Assembly: GCF_002556635.1 (NCBI RefSeq)
Contig: NZ_MWMO01000008.1
Coordinates: 62,001-126,000, forward strand
Source: Novosphingobium sp. PC22D
Lineage (GTDB): Bacteria > Pseudomonadota > Alphaproteobacteria > Sphingomonadales > Sphingomonadaceae
Direction: 5' to 3'
DNA: 64,000 bases
Both the position numbers and the translations under genes were made by a program. How positions within the stretch are numbered: the first letter of the stretch is position 1; the number at the start of each line of letters is the position of its first letter. Positions 47,080 through 55,339 of this stretch are shown in pieces. The notes beneath the pieces were generated by a model. It did not search any database. It saw only the letters and a program-made list of their open reading frames with translations, and was not told the DNA's origin.

Positions 47080-48600
47080 ATGGCTGAAATGGTGACGATC
47101 CGCGAGCAGGATCTGGTCGAAAGCATCGCCGATGCGCTCCAGTACATCAGCTATTTCCATCCGATAGACTACATCCGCGCGCTGGCCAAGGCCTGGGAGC
47201 GCGAGGCAAATCCGGCGGCCAAGGACGCCATGGCGCAAGTGCTCGCCAACTCGAAGATGTGCGCGCAGGGCCATCGGCCGATCTGTCAGGACACCGGCAT
47301 CGTCAACGTCTTCCTCAAGTGGGGCCAGAACTGCCGCCTCGAATCGGACAAGTCGCTGCAGGAGGTCGTCGACGAGGGCGTGCGCCGCGCCTATCTCCAC
47401 CCCGAGAACAAGCTGCGCGCCTCGATCGTCGCCGACCCCGCCTTTACCCGCCGCAACACCAAGGACAATACGCCTTGCGTGCTCTCGGTCGAGATGGTGC
47501 CGGGCGACACGGTATCGGTCGACGTCGCGGCCAAGGGCGGCGGCAGCGAGAACAAGTCCAAGTTCAAGATGATGAATCCCAGCGATTCGATCGTCGACTG
47601 GGTGCTCGAGATGATCCCGCAGATGGGCGCGGGCTGGTGCCCGCCCGGACAGATCGGCATCGGCATCGGCGGCACCGCGGAGAAGGCCGTGGCGCTGGCC
47701 AAGCAGTCGCTGATGGACGAGATCGACATGCACGAACTCAAGGAACGCGGGCCCAGGACCGACATCGAGAAGCTGCGCGTCGAACTCTACGACAAGGTCA
47801 ACGCGCTCGGCATCGGCGCGCAGGGGCTGGGCGGGCTGACCACGGTGCTCGACGTCAAGATCCACGAATGGCCCTGCCATGCCGCGGGCAAGCCGGTGGC
47901 GATGATCCCGAACTGCTCGGCGACGCGCCACGCGCACTTCACGCTCGACGGATCGGGGCCGAGCTTCCTCGAGGTGCCCAAGCTCGACGAATGGCCCGAT
48001 GTCACCTGGTCTCCCGACAAGGAAGCCAAGCGCGTCGATCTCGATACGCTGACGCATGAGCAGGTGATGAGCTGGAAGCACGGCGACCGCCTGTTGCTCA
48101 ACGGCAAGATGCTCACCGGTCGCGACGCGGCGCACAAGCGCATCCAGGACATGCTGGAAAAGGGCGAGGAACTGCCCGTCGATTTCAAGGGGCGCGCGAT
48201 CTACTACGTCGGCCCGGTCGATCCGGTCGTCGGCGAAGTGGTCGGACCCGCCGGGCCGACCACCGCGACGCGGATGGACAAGTTCACCGACATGATGCTC
48301 GACCTCGGGCTGCTGGCGATGATCGGCAAAGCCGAGCGCGGGCAGGGCGCGACCGACGTCATCGCCAAGCACAAGGTCGCCTATCTCATGGCCGTGGGCG
48401 GCGCCGCCTATCTCGTCGCGCGCGCCATTCGCGAGGCCCGGGTGCTCGCCTTCGAGGATCTCGGGATGGAGGCGATCTACGAGTTCACCGTGCAGGACAT
48501 GCCGGTGACCGTCGCGGTCGATTGCGAGGGCAACAACGTCCATCGTCTCGCGCCGCTGCACTGGAAGGACAAGATCGCCAGGGAAAGCCTTCTGGCCTGA
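47080..48600 (+). CDS. fumA: Class I fumarate hydratase
   Basis: The 506-residue protein is a class I, [4Fe-4S]-dependent fumarase of the TCA cycle. Features are GHRPICQDTGIVNVF, GGSENKSKF, and the C-terminal domain with YVGPVDPVVGEVVGPAGPTT and GMEAIYEFTVQDMPV. It is not the class II FumC. An AGGAGCG Shine-Dalgarno lies about 8 bp before the ATG. The downstream kinase gene starts within 130 bp but looks separate. Confidence 0.94.
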   Translation: MAEMVTIREQDLVESIADALQYISYFHPIDYIRALAKAWEREANPAAKDAMAQVLANSKMCAQGHRPICQDTGIVNVFLKWGQNCRLESDKSLQEVVDEGVRRAYLHPENKLRASIVADPAFTRRNTKDNTPCVLSVEMVPGDTVSVDVAAKGGGSENKSKFKMMNPSDSIVDWVLEMIPQMGAGWCPPGQIGIGIGGTAEKAVALAKQSLMDEIDMHELKERGPRTDIEKLRVELYDKVNALGIGAQGLGGLTTVLDVKIHEWPCHAAGKPVAMIPNCSATRHAHFTLDGSGPSFLEVPKLDEWPDVTWSPDKEAKRVDLDTLTHEQVMSWKHGDRLLLNGKMLTGRDAAHKRIQDMLEKGEELPVDFKGRAIYYVGPVDPVVGEVVGPAGPTTATRMDKFTDMMLDLGLLAMIGKAERGQGATDVIAKHKVAYLMAVGGAAYLVARAIREARVLAFEDLGMEAIYEFTVQDMPVTVAVDCEGNNVHRLAPLHWKDKIARESLLA

Positions 48601-48727
48601 CGGAGGGGGCATGTCGCCTGCCGGAAGCAGTGGCCCGGGCCGGCGCGGCGGGGCAATCGACCAATCGCCGATTCGCCCCGACCAGCGCGCTGGCGGCGGC
48701 GCGCGCGCGAGCCTATTCCGGCAGGTC

Positions 48728-50020
48728 ATGAACCAAACCAACGAACGGCCGCAGGTGCCCACCCGGCTGGTACTGGCGTCGCTGATCGCGCTTTGGGCCT
48801 GTTACTTCATCGTTGCTACGCTGCGCTGGTACTATTTCGGCTACGGCCTCGACTGGCCGGTGGTCTCGCGGCGGCTGACGATCTGCATCATCTCGATGCT
48901 GCTCATGGCCGCACTCTGGCCGCTGTTGCAACTCCTCGACAACCGCTCGACCGCCACGCGCATCATCGTCGTGGTCATCGGTGCGCTGCCGGTCAGCCTC
49001 GCGCTGGGGGCGATCAACGAGGCGGTCTTTTCGGACATCAGCGAGAAGCTGGCGGCCGAAAGCACGCAGAGCGAGGGCAACGTGCGTATCCGGCGCGACG
49101 GCGAGGGCAACCTGCTGGTCGACCTGCCGCCCGCGCCCCCGCCGCCGCCCGAGGCGCCGCCGCCGCCCGAGGCGCCGCCTCCCGGCGACACGGTTTCGGT
49201 CGCGCCTCGGGCGCCCGGCGAAAGGGCCGGGGCGCCGCAGATCACGATCAAGCCCTCGAGATCGGAATACGACGAGGACGGCAAGCGCTGGGCGATGATC
49301 GCCGACACCGCCTTCGGCCGCTACTTCCTCGTGCTGGCCTGGGCGGCGCTCTATTTCGCGCTGGTCAAGGCCGAGGAGGCGCGCGCCGCCGAGCGCCGCG
49401 AGAGCGAGTTCCGCCGCGCCGCCGAGGCCGCCGAACTGCGCTCGCTGCGCTATCAGGTCAATCCGCACTTCCTGTTCAACACGCTCAACTCACTCTCGGC
49501 GCTGGTGATGACCGGGCGGCAGGACGATGCCGAGCAGATGATCCAGACGCTCTCGACGTTCTATCGCCATACGCTGTCGGGCGATCCCACCAACGACCTG
49601 CCGCTCGGGGACGAGATCGAGCTTCAGGAACTCTACCTGCAGATCGAGGCGGTGCGCTTTCCCGACCGGCTGCTGACGCGAATCGATATTGACGAAGCCG
49701 CAGCCGATGCAATGGTGCCCGGCATGATCCTGCAGCCCATCGTCGAAAATTCGGTCAAGTACGCCGTCGCGACCACCCGCGAGCCGGTGACGATCTCGAT
49801 CGCCGCGATCTGCGAGGACGATGTGCTGGCGATCACCGTGGCCGACGATGGTCCGGGCCGTCCGAACAGCCAGGCCAAGGGCTGCGGCATCGGCTTGCAG
49901 AACGTGCGCGACCGCCTCGCGACCCGCTTCGGCGACGCGGCCTCGCTCACCTTTGGGCGGCGCGCGGGCGGCGGCTTCGCGACCACGCTGCGCGTTCCCC
50001 TGGTGCGCGGGCATGACTGA
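48728..50020 (+). CDS. LytS-type sensor histidine kinase with polyproline linker
   Basis: The 430-residue protein has about four membrane spans (12-36, 48-70, 77-99, 198-214), and a His_kinase/HATPase module with the phospho-accepting His247 in QVNPHFLFNTLNSLSALV. Between spans 3 and 4 lies a segment of about 20 residues rich in proline and glutamate (PPAPPPPPEAPPPPEAPPPG, 134-153). The stimulus is unknown. The ATG at 48728 fits the family; ATG 48611, with a strong GGAGGGGG upstream, would add 39 low-complexity residues. It overlaps the regulator gene by 8 bp. Confidence 0.88.
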   Translation: MNQTNERPQVPTRLVLASLIALWACYFIVATLRWYYFGYGLDWPVVSRRLTICIISMLLMAALWPLLQLLDNRSTATRIIVVVIGALPVSLALGAINEAVFSDISEKLAAESTQSEGNVRIRRDGEGNLLVDLPPAPPPPPEAPPPPEAPPPGDTVSVAPRAPGERAGAPQITIKPSRSEYDEDGKRWAMIADTAFGRYFLVLAWAALYFALVKAEEARAAERRESEFRRAAEAAELRSLRYQVNPHFLFNTLNSLSALVMTGRQDDAEQMIQTLSTFYRHTLSGDPTNDLPLGDEIELQELYLQIEAVRFPDRLLTRIDIDEAAADAMVPGMILQPIVENSVKYAVATTREPVTISIAAICEDDVLAITVADDGPGRPNSQAKGCGIGLQNVRDRLATRFGDAASLTFGRRAGGGFATTLRVPLVRGHD

Positions 50021-50753
50021 GCCGCTGCGCGCCCTGATCGTCGACGACGAACCGCTCGCGGTCGAGCGCCTGCAGGTGATCTGCGCGCGGCTCGACAACG
50101 TCTCGGTGATTGGCACCGCGAGCGACGGGCAGGCGGCGCTGCGGCTGATCGAGGCGCTCGGGCCCGACATCGTCCTGCTCGACATGACCATGCCCGAGAC
50201 CGACGGGCTCGGGGTGGCGAGACAGCTCGGGACCACCGACAATCCTCCGGCGATCATCTTCGTCACCGCGCACGACGAATTCGCGGTCGAGGCCTTCGAT
50301 CTCGATGCGGTGGATTATGTTCTCAAGCCGGTCTCGCCCGACCGCCTCGAACGCGCGATCGCGCGCGTGATCCTGCGGCGCGGCGCAAGCGAGGGCGAGG
50401 AAAGTGCGGCGCCGGAAAGCCGGTGGCTCGAGGAATTCTGGGTGCCGCACCGCTCGGAACTGGTGCGCATCGCGGCCGCGCAAGTGCAGCGGATCGACGC
50501 CGAGCGCGACTATGTCCGGCTTCACGTCGGCGGCCAGAGCTATCTGCTGTTGCAGACGATCACGAGCCTCGAAGAAAAGCTCGATCCCGACCAGTTCATC
50601 CGCATCCACCGCTCGACGATCCTGCGGCGCGATTACGTCAAGGGCCTGCGCCACGAAGGGCTGGGCGTGTGGTCGGCGGAGACCGAGGACGGCGAGGCCC
50701 TGCGCATCGGCCGGACCTATCTGCCCAACGTAAAAAAAATGGCGGGCCGCTAG
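50013..50753 (+). CDS. LytTR response regulator
   Basis: The 246-residue regulator has a receiver domain with phospho-acceptor Asp57 (LLDMTMP), acidic pocket Asp11-Asp12, and a C-terminal LytTR DNA-binding domain with ERDYVRLHVGGQSYLL and FIRIHRSTILRRDYV. LytTR proteins bind direct repeats spaced by about two helical turns. It follows the LytS-type kinase with an 8-bp overlap, forming a two-component pair. A bidirectional terminator overlaps its end. Confidence 0.93.
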   Translation: MTEPLRALIVDDEPLAVERLQVICARLDNVSVIGTASDGQAALRLIEALGPDIVLLDMTMPETDGLGVARQLGTTDNPPAIIFVTAHDEFAVEAFDLDAVDYVLKPVSPDRLERAIARVILRRGASEGEESAAPESRWLEEFWVPHRSELVRIAAAQVQRIDAERDYVRLHVGGQSYLLLQTITSLEEKLDPDQFIRIHRSTILRRDYVKGLRHEGLGVWSAETEDGEALRIGRTYLPNVKKMAGR

Positions 50754-50770
50754 ACCCGCCAGTTTTTCTG
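50732..50770. terminator. Bidirectional terminator between the LytTR gene and urcA
   Basis: A 7-bp stem TGGCGGG / CCCGCCA (50740-50746 with 50755-50761) has an A-run on the left and TTTTT on the right, serving both strands. The left arm lies in the last codons of the LytTR gene. Confidence 0.82.
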
Positions 50771-50825
50771 GCACTTCTTCTTATGGGACCTCGGTCGTGG
50801 GGCGGGCGAGACCCCGCCGGCGGCG

Positions 50826-51122
50826 TCAGCCGCCAAGGCGGGCGTCCTCGACCAGCATCGCCATCGTCGTTTGGGCGCCGGCCTTGGCCTTGTTGTAGCA
50901 AGCCATGGTCTGCGGCGAATTCATGCGGGTGCTGGTGATCGAGACGTCGTAGCCGCAGGCCTTCTTGGCGGCGCGGTCGATACGGCGCTCGAGCGTCTTC
51001 TGGCCCTCGACGCTCGCCAGGTTCAGGTCGGCGTAGGAAACGGCGATGTCCTTGGCGAAGGCGGGCGCGGCCGAAAGGGTGACGGCGGCGGCGGCAAGGG
51101 CGGTCAGGGTCTGCTTCATCAT
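50826..51122 (-). CDS. UrcA family protein, exported
   Basis: The 98-residue protein has a signal peptide (TLTALAAAAVTLSAAPAFA) and the UrcA motif with DIAVSYADLNLASVEG and two cysteines (56 and 75). UrcA proteins are small secreted proteins typical of sphingomonads and relatives; their function is unknown. Two start codons are adjacent (51122, 51119). A tandem direct repeat lies about 150 bp upstream. Confidence 0.87.
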   Translation of the reverse strand: MMKQTLTALAAAAVTLSAAPAFAKDIAVSYADLNLASVEGQKTLERRIDRAAKKACGYDVSITSTRMNSPQTMACYNKAKAGAQTTMAMLVEDARLGG

Positions 51123-51261
51123 GGTAACTTTCCTCCTCTGAATGAGCCGGTCCGGTGGGGGGTACCGACCGTCTCGATGATTGTGTTCTGACCGATCGCG
51201 GCGGGCGATTCACGCGGCCCTCGACCAAGTCCGTCGCGGCTCGACAAGAGGCGGCGCGGGG

Positions 51262-51295
51262 CGACGAACGACTTGTCGGGACGACGAACGACTTG
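51262..51295. promoter_or_regulatory. Tandem direct repeat upstream of urcA
   Basis: CGACGAACGACTTG occurs at 51262-51275 and again exactly at 51282-51295, a 20-bp period. The layout resembles LytTR binding sites, and a LytTR regulator is encoded next to urcA, so regulation by it is plausible. The rest of the 279-bp gap between urcA and the next gene shows nothing else I can name. Confidence 0.5.
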
Positions 51296-51401
51296 GTGAA
51301 AGTTGCGTGACGGCGGACGGCGAATCGCGCATCGTTGCTTCGGGGATTGATCGCGCGAAGCCGCTGGCCTTGGCGGGCCCGGCTCAATACAACGAGCGGC
51401 A

Positions 51402-51668
51402 ATGGCCATCGCCCTGCTGTTCTGTCTTGGAGTTCTCCATTTCGCCGCGCACAAGGCGGTGCTCGAAAGCGGGCATCGCCTGCTCGGCGACATGGACTGG
51501 TATCTCGGCCTGCTCGGCGGGCGCATCAGCCTGCTCGTCGAGTACGTCATGCTCGCGGGCGCGATGCTGATGACCGATGCCGGCTCGGTCGGCTGGGCCT
51601 GGGGCTATGCCGCCTATTCGGCGCTCAGCGGTCTTTCCGCCTGGCTTATCCTGACCCGGCGGGTGTAA
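51402..51668 (+). CDS. Small membrane protein of unknown function
   Basis: The 88-residue protein has two or three hydrophobic stretches (MAIALLFCLGVLHFAAHKAV, LVEYVMLAGAMLM and YAAYSALSGLSAWLIL). I do not recognise a family. A GAG-rich ribosome-binding stretch precedes the ATG. It runs towards the lipid-kinase-like gene 37 bp further on. Confidence 0.6.
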   Translation: MAIALLFCLGVLHFAAHKAVLESGHRLLGDMDWYLGLLGGRISLLVEYVMLAGAMLMTDAGSVGWAWGYAAYSALSGLSAWLILTRRV

Positions 51669-51705
51669 TGGGAACCATGCCCGCCACTTGCTCATTTCGA
51701 GCGGC

Positions 51706-52566
51706 ATGACGGAAATCTCGGACACGATCTGGCTCGTCTACAACGAGGCCAGCGGCAGCAACGACGAACGCTCGCTCGCCGAACTGGAAGAGGCGATCGC
51801 GGCCGCGGGCTGCGAGATCGTGGGCCGCACCTGTTTTCCCGACGATCCGGCGCCCGGGCCGTCCGATCTCGATGCCGCCGGCGCGGGTGTGCTCGCGATC
51901 TTCGGCGGCGACGGAACCATCAGTTCGGTCATCCGGGGCGTCTACGGCTGGGGCGGCGCGGTGCTGCCGCTGCCGGGCGGGACGATGAACCTGCTCTCGC
52001 GACGGATGCATGGCGACGATGCCATGCCAAGCGAGATCCTCGCGCGCATCGGCCGCGGCAAGGCGCGCAAGACGCGCCCCTCGCTGATCCGCTCGCGCCA
52101 TGGCGACGGGCTGACCGGCGTGCTGGCGGGGCCGGGCACCGAGTGGAACGAAGTGCGCGAGGCGATGCGCGAGGCCAACCTGCTCGAAATGCTGACCTCG
52201 ACCACCGAGGCCATCGCCTGGTCGGCGAACGGGCCCAAGGTGGCCTGTCGCGACGTCGATTGCGGCCGGCCCGAGGGCTATGCGGCGATCACCATCAATC
52301 CCGAGGACGAGGGGCTTCACGTCAAGGGCTATTTCGCCGAGACCATCGGCGACTACGCGCGCCACGGCGTCGCGTTGCTGCAACACGACTTCCGTAACGG
52401 TCCCCATGACGATCTGGGCCGTCACGAGACGATCCGGCTGGTGTGTCCCGCGGGCGAGCCCATGGGACTGCTGATCGATGGCGAACCCTTCGACGGCGCG
52501 GCCGAGGAGGTGTTTCGGCTGGTCCCCAGCGAAATCGACATAGTGACGACGAGCGATGCACGGTAG
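51706..52566 (+). CDS. Diacylglycerol/lipid kinase family protein
   Basis: The 286-residue protein has the DAGK catalytic-domain motif GGDGT (67-71) and the PGGTMN segment (90-95), as in diacylglycerol kinase and sphingosine-kinase relatives. It is shorter than YegS-type proteins, and the glycine-rich N-terminal VYNEASGS (11-18) is conserved. Substrate lipid unknown. The ATG at 51706 fits the family; an upstream TTG at 51688 adds 6 residues. The downstream phosphoesterase gene starts 10 bp later. Confidence 0.88.
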   Translation: MTEISDTIWLVYNEASGSNDERSLAELEEAIAAAGCEIVGRTCFPDDPAPGPSDLDAAGAGVLAIFGGDGTISSVIRGVYGWGGAVLPLPGGTMNLLSRRMHGDDAMPSEILARIGRGKARKTRPSLIRSRHGDGLTGVLAGPGTEWNEVREAMREANLLEMLTSTTEAIAWSANGPKVACRDVDCGRPEGYAAITINPEDEGLHVKGYFAETIGDYARHGVALLQHDFRNGPHDDLGRHETIRLVCPAGEPMGLLIDGEPFDGAAEEVFRLVPSEIDIVTTSDAR

Positions 52567-52576
52567 GGTACAGGAT

Positions 52577-53437
52577 ATGCGGCAAGAGCCGGTGAAGCTA
52601 TTTCACCTCAGCGACATCCATTTCGGCCTCGAGGACCCCAGGGCGCTCGAATGGGTCGAGGACTGCATCGCGTCGGAGCGACCCGACGCGGTGGTCATCA
52701 CCGGCGACCTGACGATGCGCGCGCGCCATCGCGAGTTCAGGGCGGCCTGCGAATGGATCAGCGCGCTCGACGTGCCGGTCACGGTCGAGATCGGCAATCA
52801 CGACATGCCCTATTTCAATCCCATCGAGCGCTTCTTCGATCCTTACAAGCGGTTTCGCGGCATCCGCTCGGTGGTCGAGGCCGAGCTGGACCTGGGCGAT
52901 ATCGCGATCGTCCCGCTCAAGACGACCGCGCGCGCGCAGTGGCGGACCAACTGGTCGAAAGGCTGGATCACGCGGCCCGCGCTCGCGAAGACGCTCGCCC
53001 ACATCGACGCCTTGCCCGAGGGCACGCGCGTGCTGGTCTCGGCGCACCATCCGCTGGTCGAGGTCAATCACCACGGCAACGTGCTCACCAAGCGCGGCGG
53101 CCACGCGCTCGAGGAGCTGGCGAGGCGCAAGGTCCTCGGCGTGATGACCGGCCACGTCCACGATCCGTTCGATCTCGTCGAGCAGACGCCGAGCGGACCG
53201 GTGCGGATGATCGGCGCGGGCACCTTGTCGAAGCGCATCCGCTCGACGCCGCCGAGCTTCAACCAGATCCTGGTGACCGATCAGGCGGTGCTGGTCGAGG
53301 CGCGCAATCTCGAGCATGTCGCGACCCCCGACATGCAGATCGACGACGTGCCCGAGGACGCGATGCCGCCGCGCAAGCCCGGCGAGCCGGTCTCGCCGGT
53401 GGGCGCGGTGCCGCCGGTCGATCCGCCGGTCTACTGA
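52577..53437 (+). CDS. Metallophosphoesterase
   Basis: The 286-residue protein has calcineurin-like phosphoesterase motifs: DIH (13-15), GDL (43-45), GNHD (73-76), SAHHPL and GHVHDP. It probably hydrolyses a phosphomono- or diester, perhaps one related to the lipid kinase upstream, though that link is an inference. The start at 52577 has AGGG 8 bp upstream; ATG 52556 overlaps the upstream gene. The C-terminus is proline-rich and probably disordered. Confidence 0.85.
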   Translation: MRQEPVKLFHLSDIHFGLEDPRALEWVEDCIASERPDAVVITGDLTMRARHREFRAACEWISALDVPVTVEIGNHDMPYFNPIERFFDPYKRFRGIRSVVEAELDLGDIAIVPLKTTARAQWRTNWSKGWITRPALAKTLAHIDALPEGTRVLVSAHHPLVEVNHHGNVLTKRGGHALEELARRKVLGVMTGHVHDPFDLVEQTPSGPVRMIGAGTLSKRIRSTPPSFNQILVTDQAVLVEARNLEHVATPDMQIDDVPEDAMPPRKPGEPVSPVGAVPPVDPPVY

Positions 53438-53446
53438 GCGCGAACG

Positions 53447-53478
53447 AAAAAACCGCGCCGAAGGCCGGCGCGGTTTCT
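53447..53478. terminator. Bidirectional terminator between metallophosphoesterase and GIN-domain genes
   Basis: AAACCGCGCC pairs with GGCGCGGTTT (53450-53459 with 53467-53476), with six A/T residues on the left and TTT on the right. On the minus strand it reads as a stem followed by TTTTTT, ending the operon that runs leftward. Confidence 0.88.
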
Positions 53479-53520
53479 CCCTCATGATCTCGCCCCGCGG
53501 GGGGACGGAGCGAGCCTCCT

Positions 53521-54231
53521 CTAGTTGTAGTCGTGGTCGATCGATCCGACGCCGTTGATCGAGCTGCGCAGCTTCGCGGGCTTCTTGTGCAGCGTGACGT
53601 TGCCGACGCCGTTGACTTCGACGTCGACGAACCCGGTGGCGGCGATGCTGACCGATCCCGCGCCGTCGACGCGCACGGTGGCGTCCTCGACTTCGAGCTT
53701 GTCGAGATCGAGATCGCTCGCGCCCTCGGCCTTGACCCAGACCTGGCGGACCTTGCCGTCGGCATCGAGATCGATCGCGCCTTCCGATTTCAGCCGGAAC
53801 TGGTCCTGTTGCATGCCCGACAGCGTGACGTCACCGGGCGCTTCCATGTCGAGCGCGGCGATCTGCGGCGCGACGATGGTGACGTCGAGCCCGTGGCGCA
53901 GCCGGCCGTCGCCCTTGAGCGAGAGGCGGCCGTTCTCGAAGACCAGCCGGTCGACGGCCTCGGCGGGACCCGAGACGACCATCTTCGATTCGGGGCCGCG
54001 GCTGAAGTGCAGTTCGACCGGAACTTCCATGGTCAGCGTCTGGCCGCCGTCGACCGTGAAGTCGCGCGACTTCTTCGGGCCCTTGTATTCCTCGCCCAGC
54101 GTCCAGGCGAACTCGGTCTCGCCGCGCAGCGCGCTGCGCAGGTCGTTACCGCCCGTGACGTAGGCGAGAGCGAAGGCGACGACGCACAGAGCCACGCCGC
54201 TGGCGAAGACGATGAGTAGCTTTCTAATCAT
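53521..54231 (-). CDS. DUF2807 (head GIN domain) exported protein
   Basis: The 236-residue protein has an N-terminal membrane anchor or signal (LLIVFASGVALCVVAFALAYV) and a C-terminal GIN/DUF2807 beta-rich fold with repeated short strands ending NGVGSIDHDYN. Function is unknown. It is the last gene of the padR-DUF1700-DUF2807 operon; such PadR-linked operons are common and probably respond to the cell envelope. A GGGAGG Shine-Dalgarno lies near the start. Confidence 0.85.
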   Translation of the reverse strand: MIRKLLIVFASGVALCVVAFALAYVTGGNDLRSALRGETEFAWTLGEEYKGPKKSRDFTVDGGQTLTMEVPVELHFSRGPESKMVVSGPAEAVDRLVFENGRLSLKGDGRLRHGLDVTIVAPQIAALDMEAPGDVTLSGMQQDQFRLKSEGAIDLDADGKVRQVWVKAEGASDLDLDKLEVEDATVRVDGAGSVSIAATGFVDVEVNGVGNVTLHKKPAKLRSSINGVGSIDHDYN

Positions 54232-54246
54232 GACATGCCTCCCTTT

Positions 54247-54816
54247 TCAGGCGTCGTCGGACTTGATGGCGGGCTCGATCACCCGATAGTGCAGGCGGCC
54301 GAACCAGAGCAGCGCGTTGATCACCCAGATCGACACGATCGTGAGCAGCGCGCCCGCCGCGATCGATCCGCCCATGAGGCCCAGGCCGGCGAAGATCGCC
54401 GCGAGCGCGCCTCCGGGAAAGCCCTGGAACGGGCCGACGATGAGCACGAAGCCGCCGCTCACGAAAATGGCGAAAATCGCGACGTAGAAGGCGAAGATCA
54501 CCCCGATCACGCTGAGCACGATGGGCAGCAGGATCAGGATGTCGATCGTTGCCAGGCCCATGAAGCCGATGATCGCGGCAAAGGCCGAGGACGGCGAGCG
54601 GTCGGTCTGCCAGTTGCGCAGGCCCGCCTCGAAGCGAAGCTCGCGGGCGAGGCGGCTCGGATCGCCGAGCGCTTGTGCTACCTCCTGCTCCGAACGGCCT
54701 TCGGCCGCGCCGGAATCGAAGTGCGCTTCGTAGTCGGCGACGATCTCGGCAACGTCCTGGGACGTCATGCCTTTGAGCCCCGCCTTGAGGCGCCGGATGA
54801 ACTCGTTACGCGTCAT
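54247..54816 (-). CDS. DUF1700 family membrane protein
   Basis: The 189-residue protein begins MTRNEFIRRLKAGLKGM and has the family motif EIVADYEAHFD (26-36) followed by three or four membrane spans (IIGFMGLATIDILILLPIVL and more). DUF1700 proteins are encoded next to PadR regulators. Function is unknown. It overlaps the padR stop by 11 bp. Confidence 0.85.
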   Translation of the reverse strand: MTRNEFIRRLKAGLKGMTSQDVAEIVADYEAHFDSGAAEGRSEQEVAQALGDPSRLARELRFEAGLRNWQTDRSPSSAFAAIIGFMGLATIDILILLPIVLSVIGVIFAFYVAIFAIFVSGGFVLIVGPFQGFPGGALAAIFAGLGLMGGSIAAGALLTIVSIWVINALLWFGRLHYRVIEPAIKSDDA

Positions 54817-55168
54817 GGGCTTCCTCCGATTCTCCTGGAGCGGCCGCCTGCGGGCCGATCAGCCCGTCGACGGCGCGGGTGAACGCCCGCCATTCGGCGA
54901 CTTGCGCCGCGAGCCTGGCGTGGCCGGTCTCGGTGATCTTGTAATACTTGCGCGGCGGGCCCGAGGGCGATTCCTCGAGATAGGTCGCGACGAGGCCCTC
55001 GGACTGCATCCGCCGCATCAGCGGGTAGATCGTCCCTTCGCCCATATCGACCGCGTCGGCGAGCTTGCTCGCGATCTCGTAGGCATAGCTGTCGCCACGC
55101 GAGAGAAGCGCGAGCACGCAGAGGCCGAGAACGCCTTTCTTCAACTGGGTCTCGATGACTTCGGACAC
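54806..55168 (-). CDS. PadR family transcriptional regulator
   Basis: The 120-residue protein has the PadR winged helix: GVLGLCVLALLSRGDSYAYEI, MGEGTIYPLMRRMQSEG and the wing SGPPRKYYKIT. It probably represses its own operon, which includes DUF1700 and DUF2807 genes. The region upstream of it holds an array of AAGGTA repeats, candidate operators. Confidence 0.9.
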   Translation of the reverse strand: MSEVIETQLKKGVLGLCVLALLSRGDSYAYEIASKLADAVDMGEGTIYPLMRRMQSEGLVATYLEESPSGPPRKYYKITETGHARLAAQVAEWRAFTRAVDGLIGPQAAAPGESEEAHDA

Positions 55169-55202
55169 GAATCACCTCCTGTGGATGAGAGGTGTCTATC
55201 GC

Positions 55203-55283
55203 AAGGTAGGGTGTAACGCAAGGTACCATGTGAAAAAAGATTCAGTGCCAATGCAAGGTATCTTGCAATTACGAGGTATCGTG
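55203..55283. promoter_or_regulatory. Iterated AAGGTA repeat array in the padR/GNAT intergenic region
   Basis: AAGGTAGGGTG (55203), AAGGTACCATG (55220), AAGGTATCTTG (55255) and GAGGTATCGTG (55273) align as 11-mers. Spacings are 17, 35 and 18 bp, close to multiples of 17.5. The third is part of the palindrome TGCAAG-GTAT-CTTGCA (55252-55267). The array lies between padR and a divergent GNAT gene and probably binds the PadR protein. Confidence 0.6.
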
Positions 55284-55339
55284 CGGTGTCTTGCGCGGTT
55301 TGCCGAAATTTGGCCACGGTCTAGCGGCACCTCGGAGCC

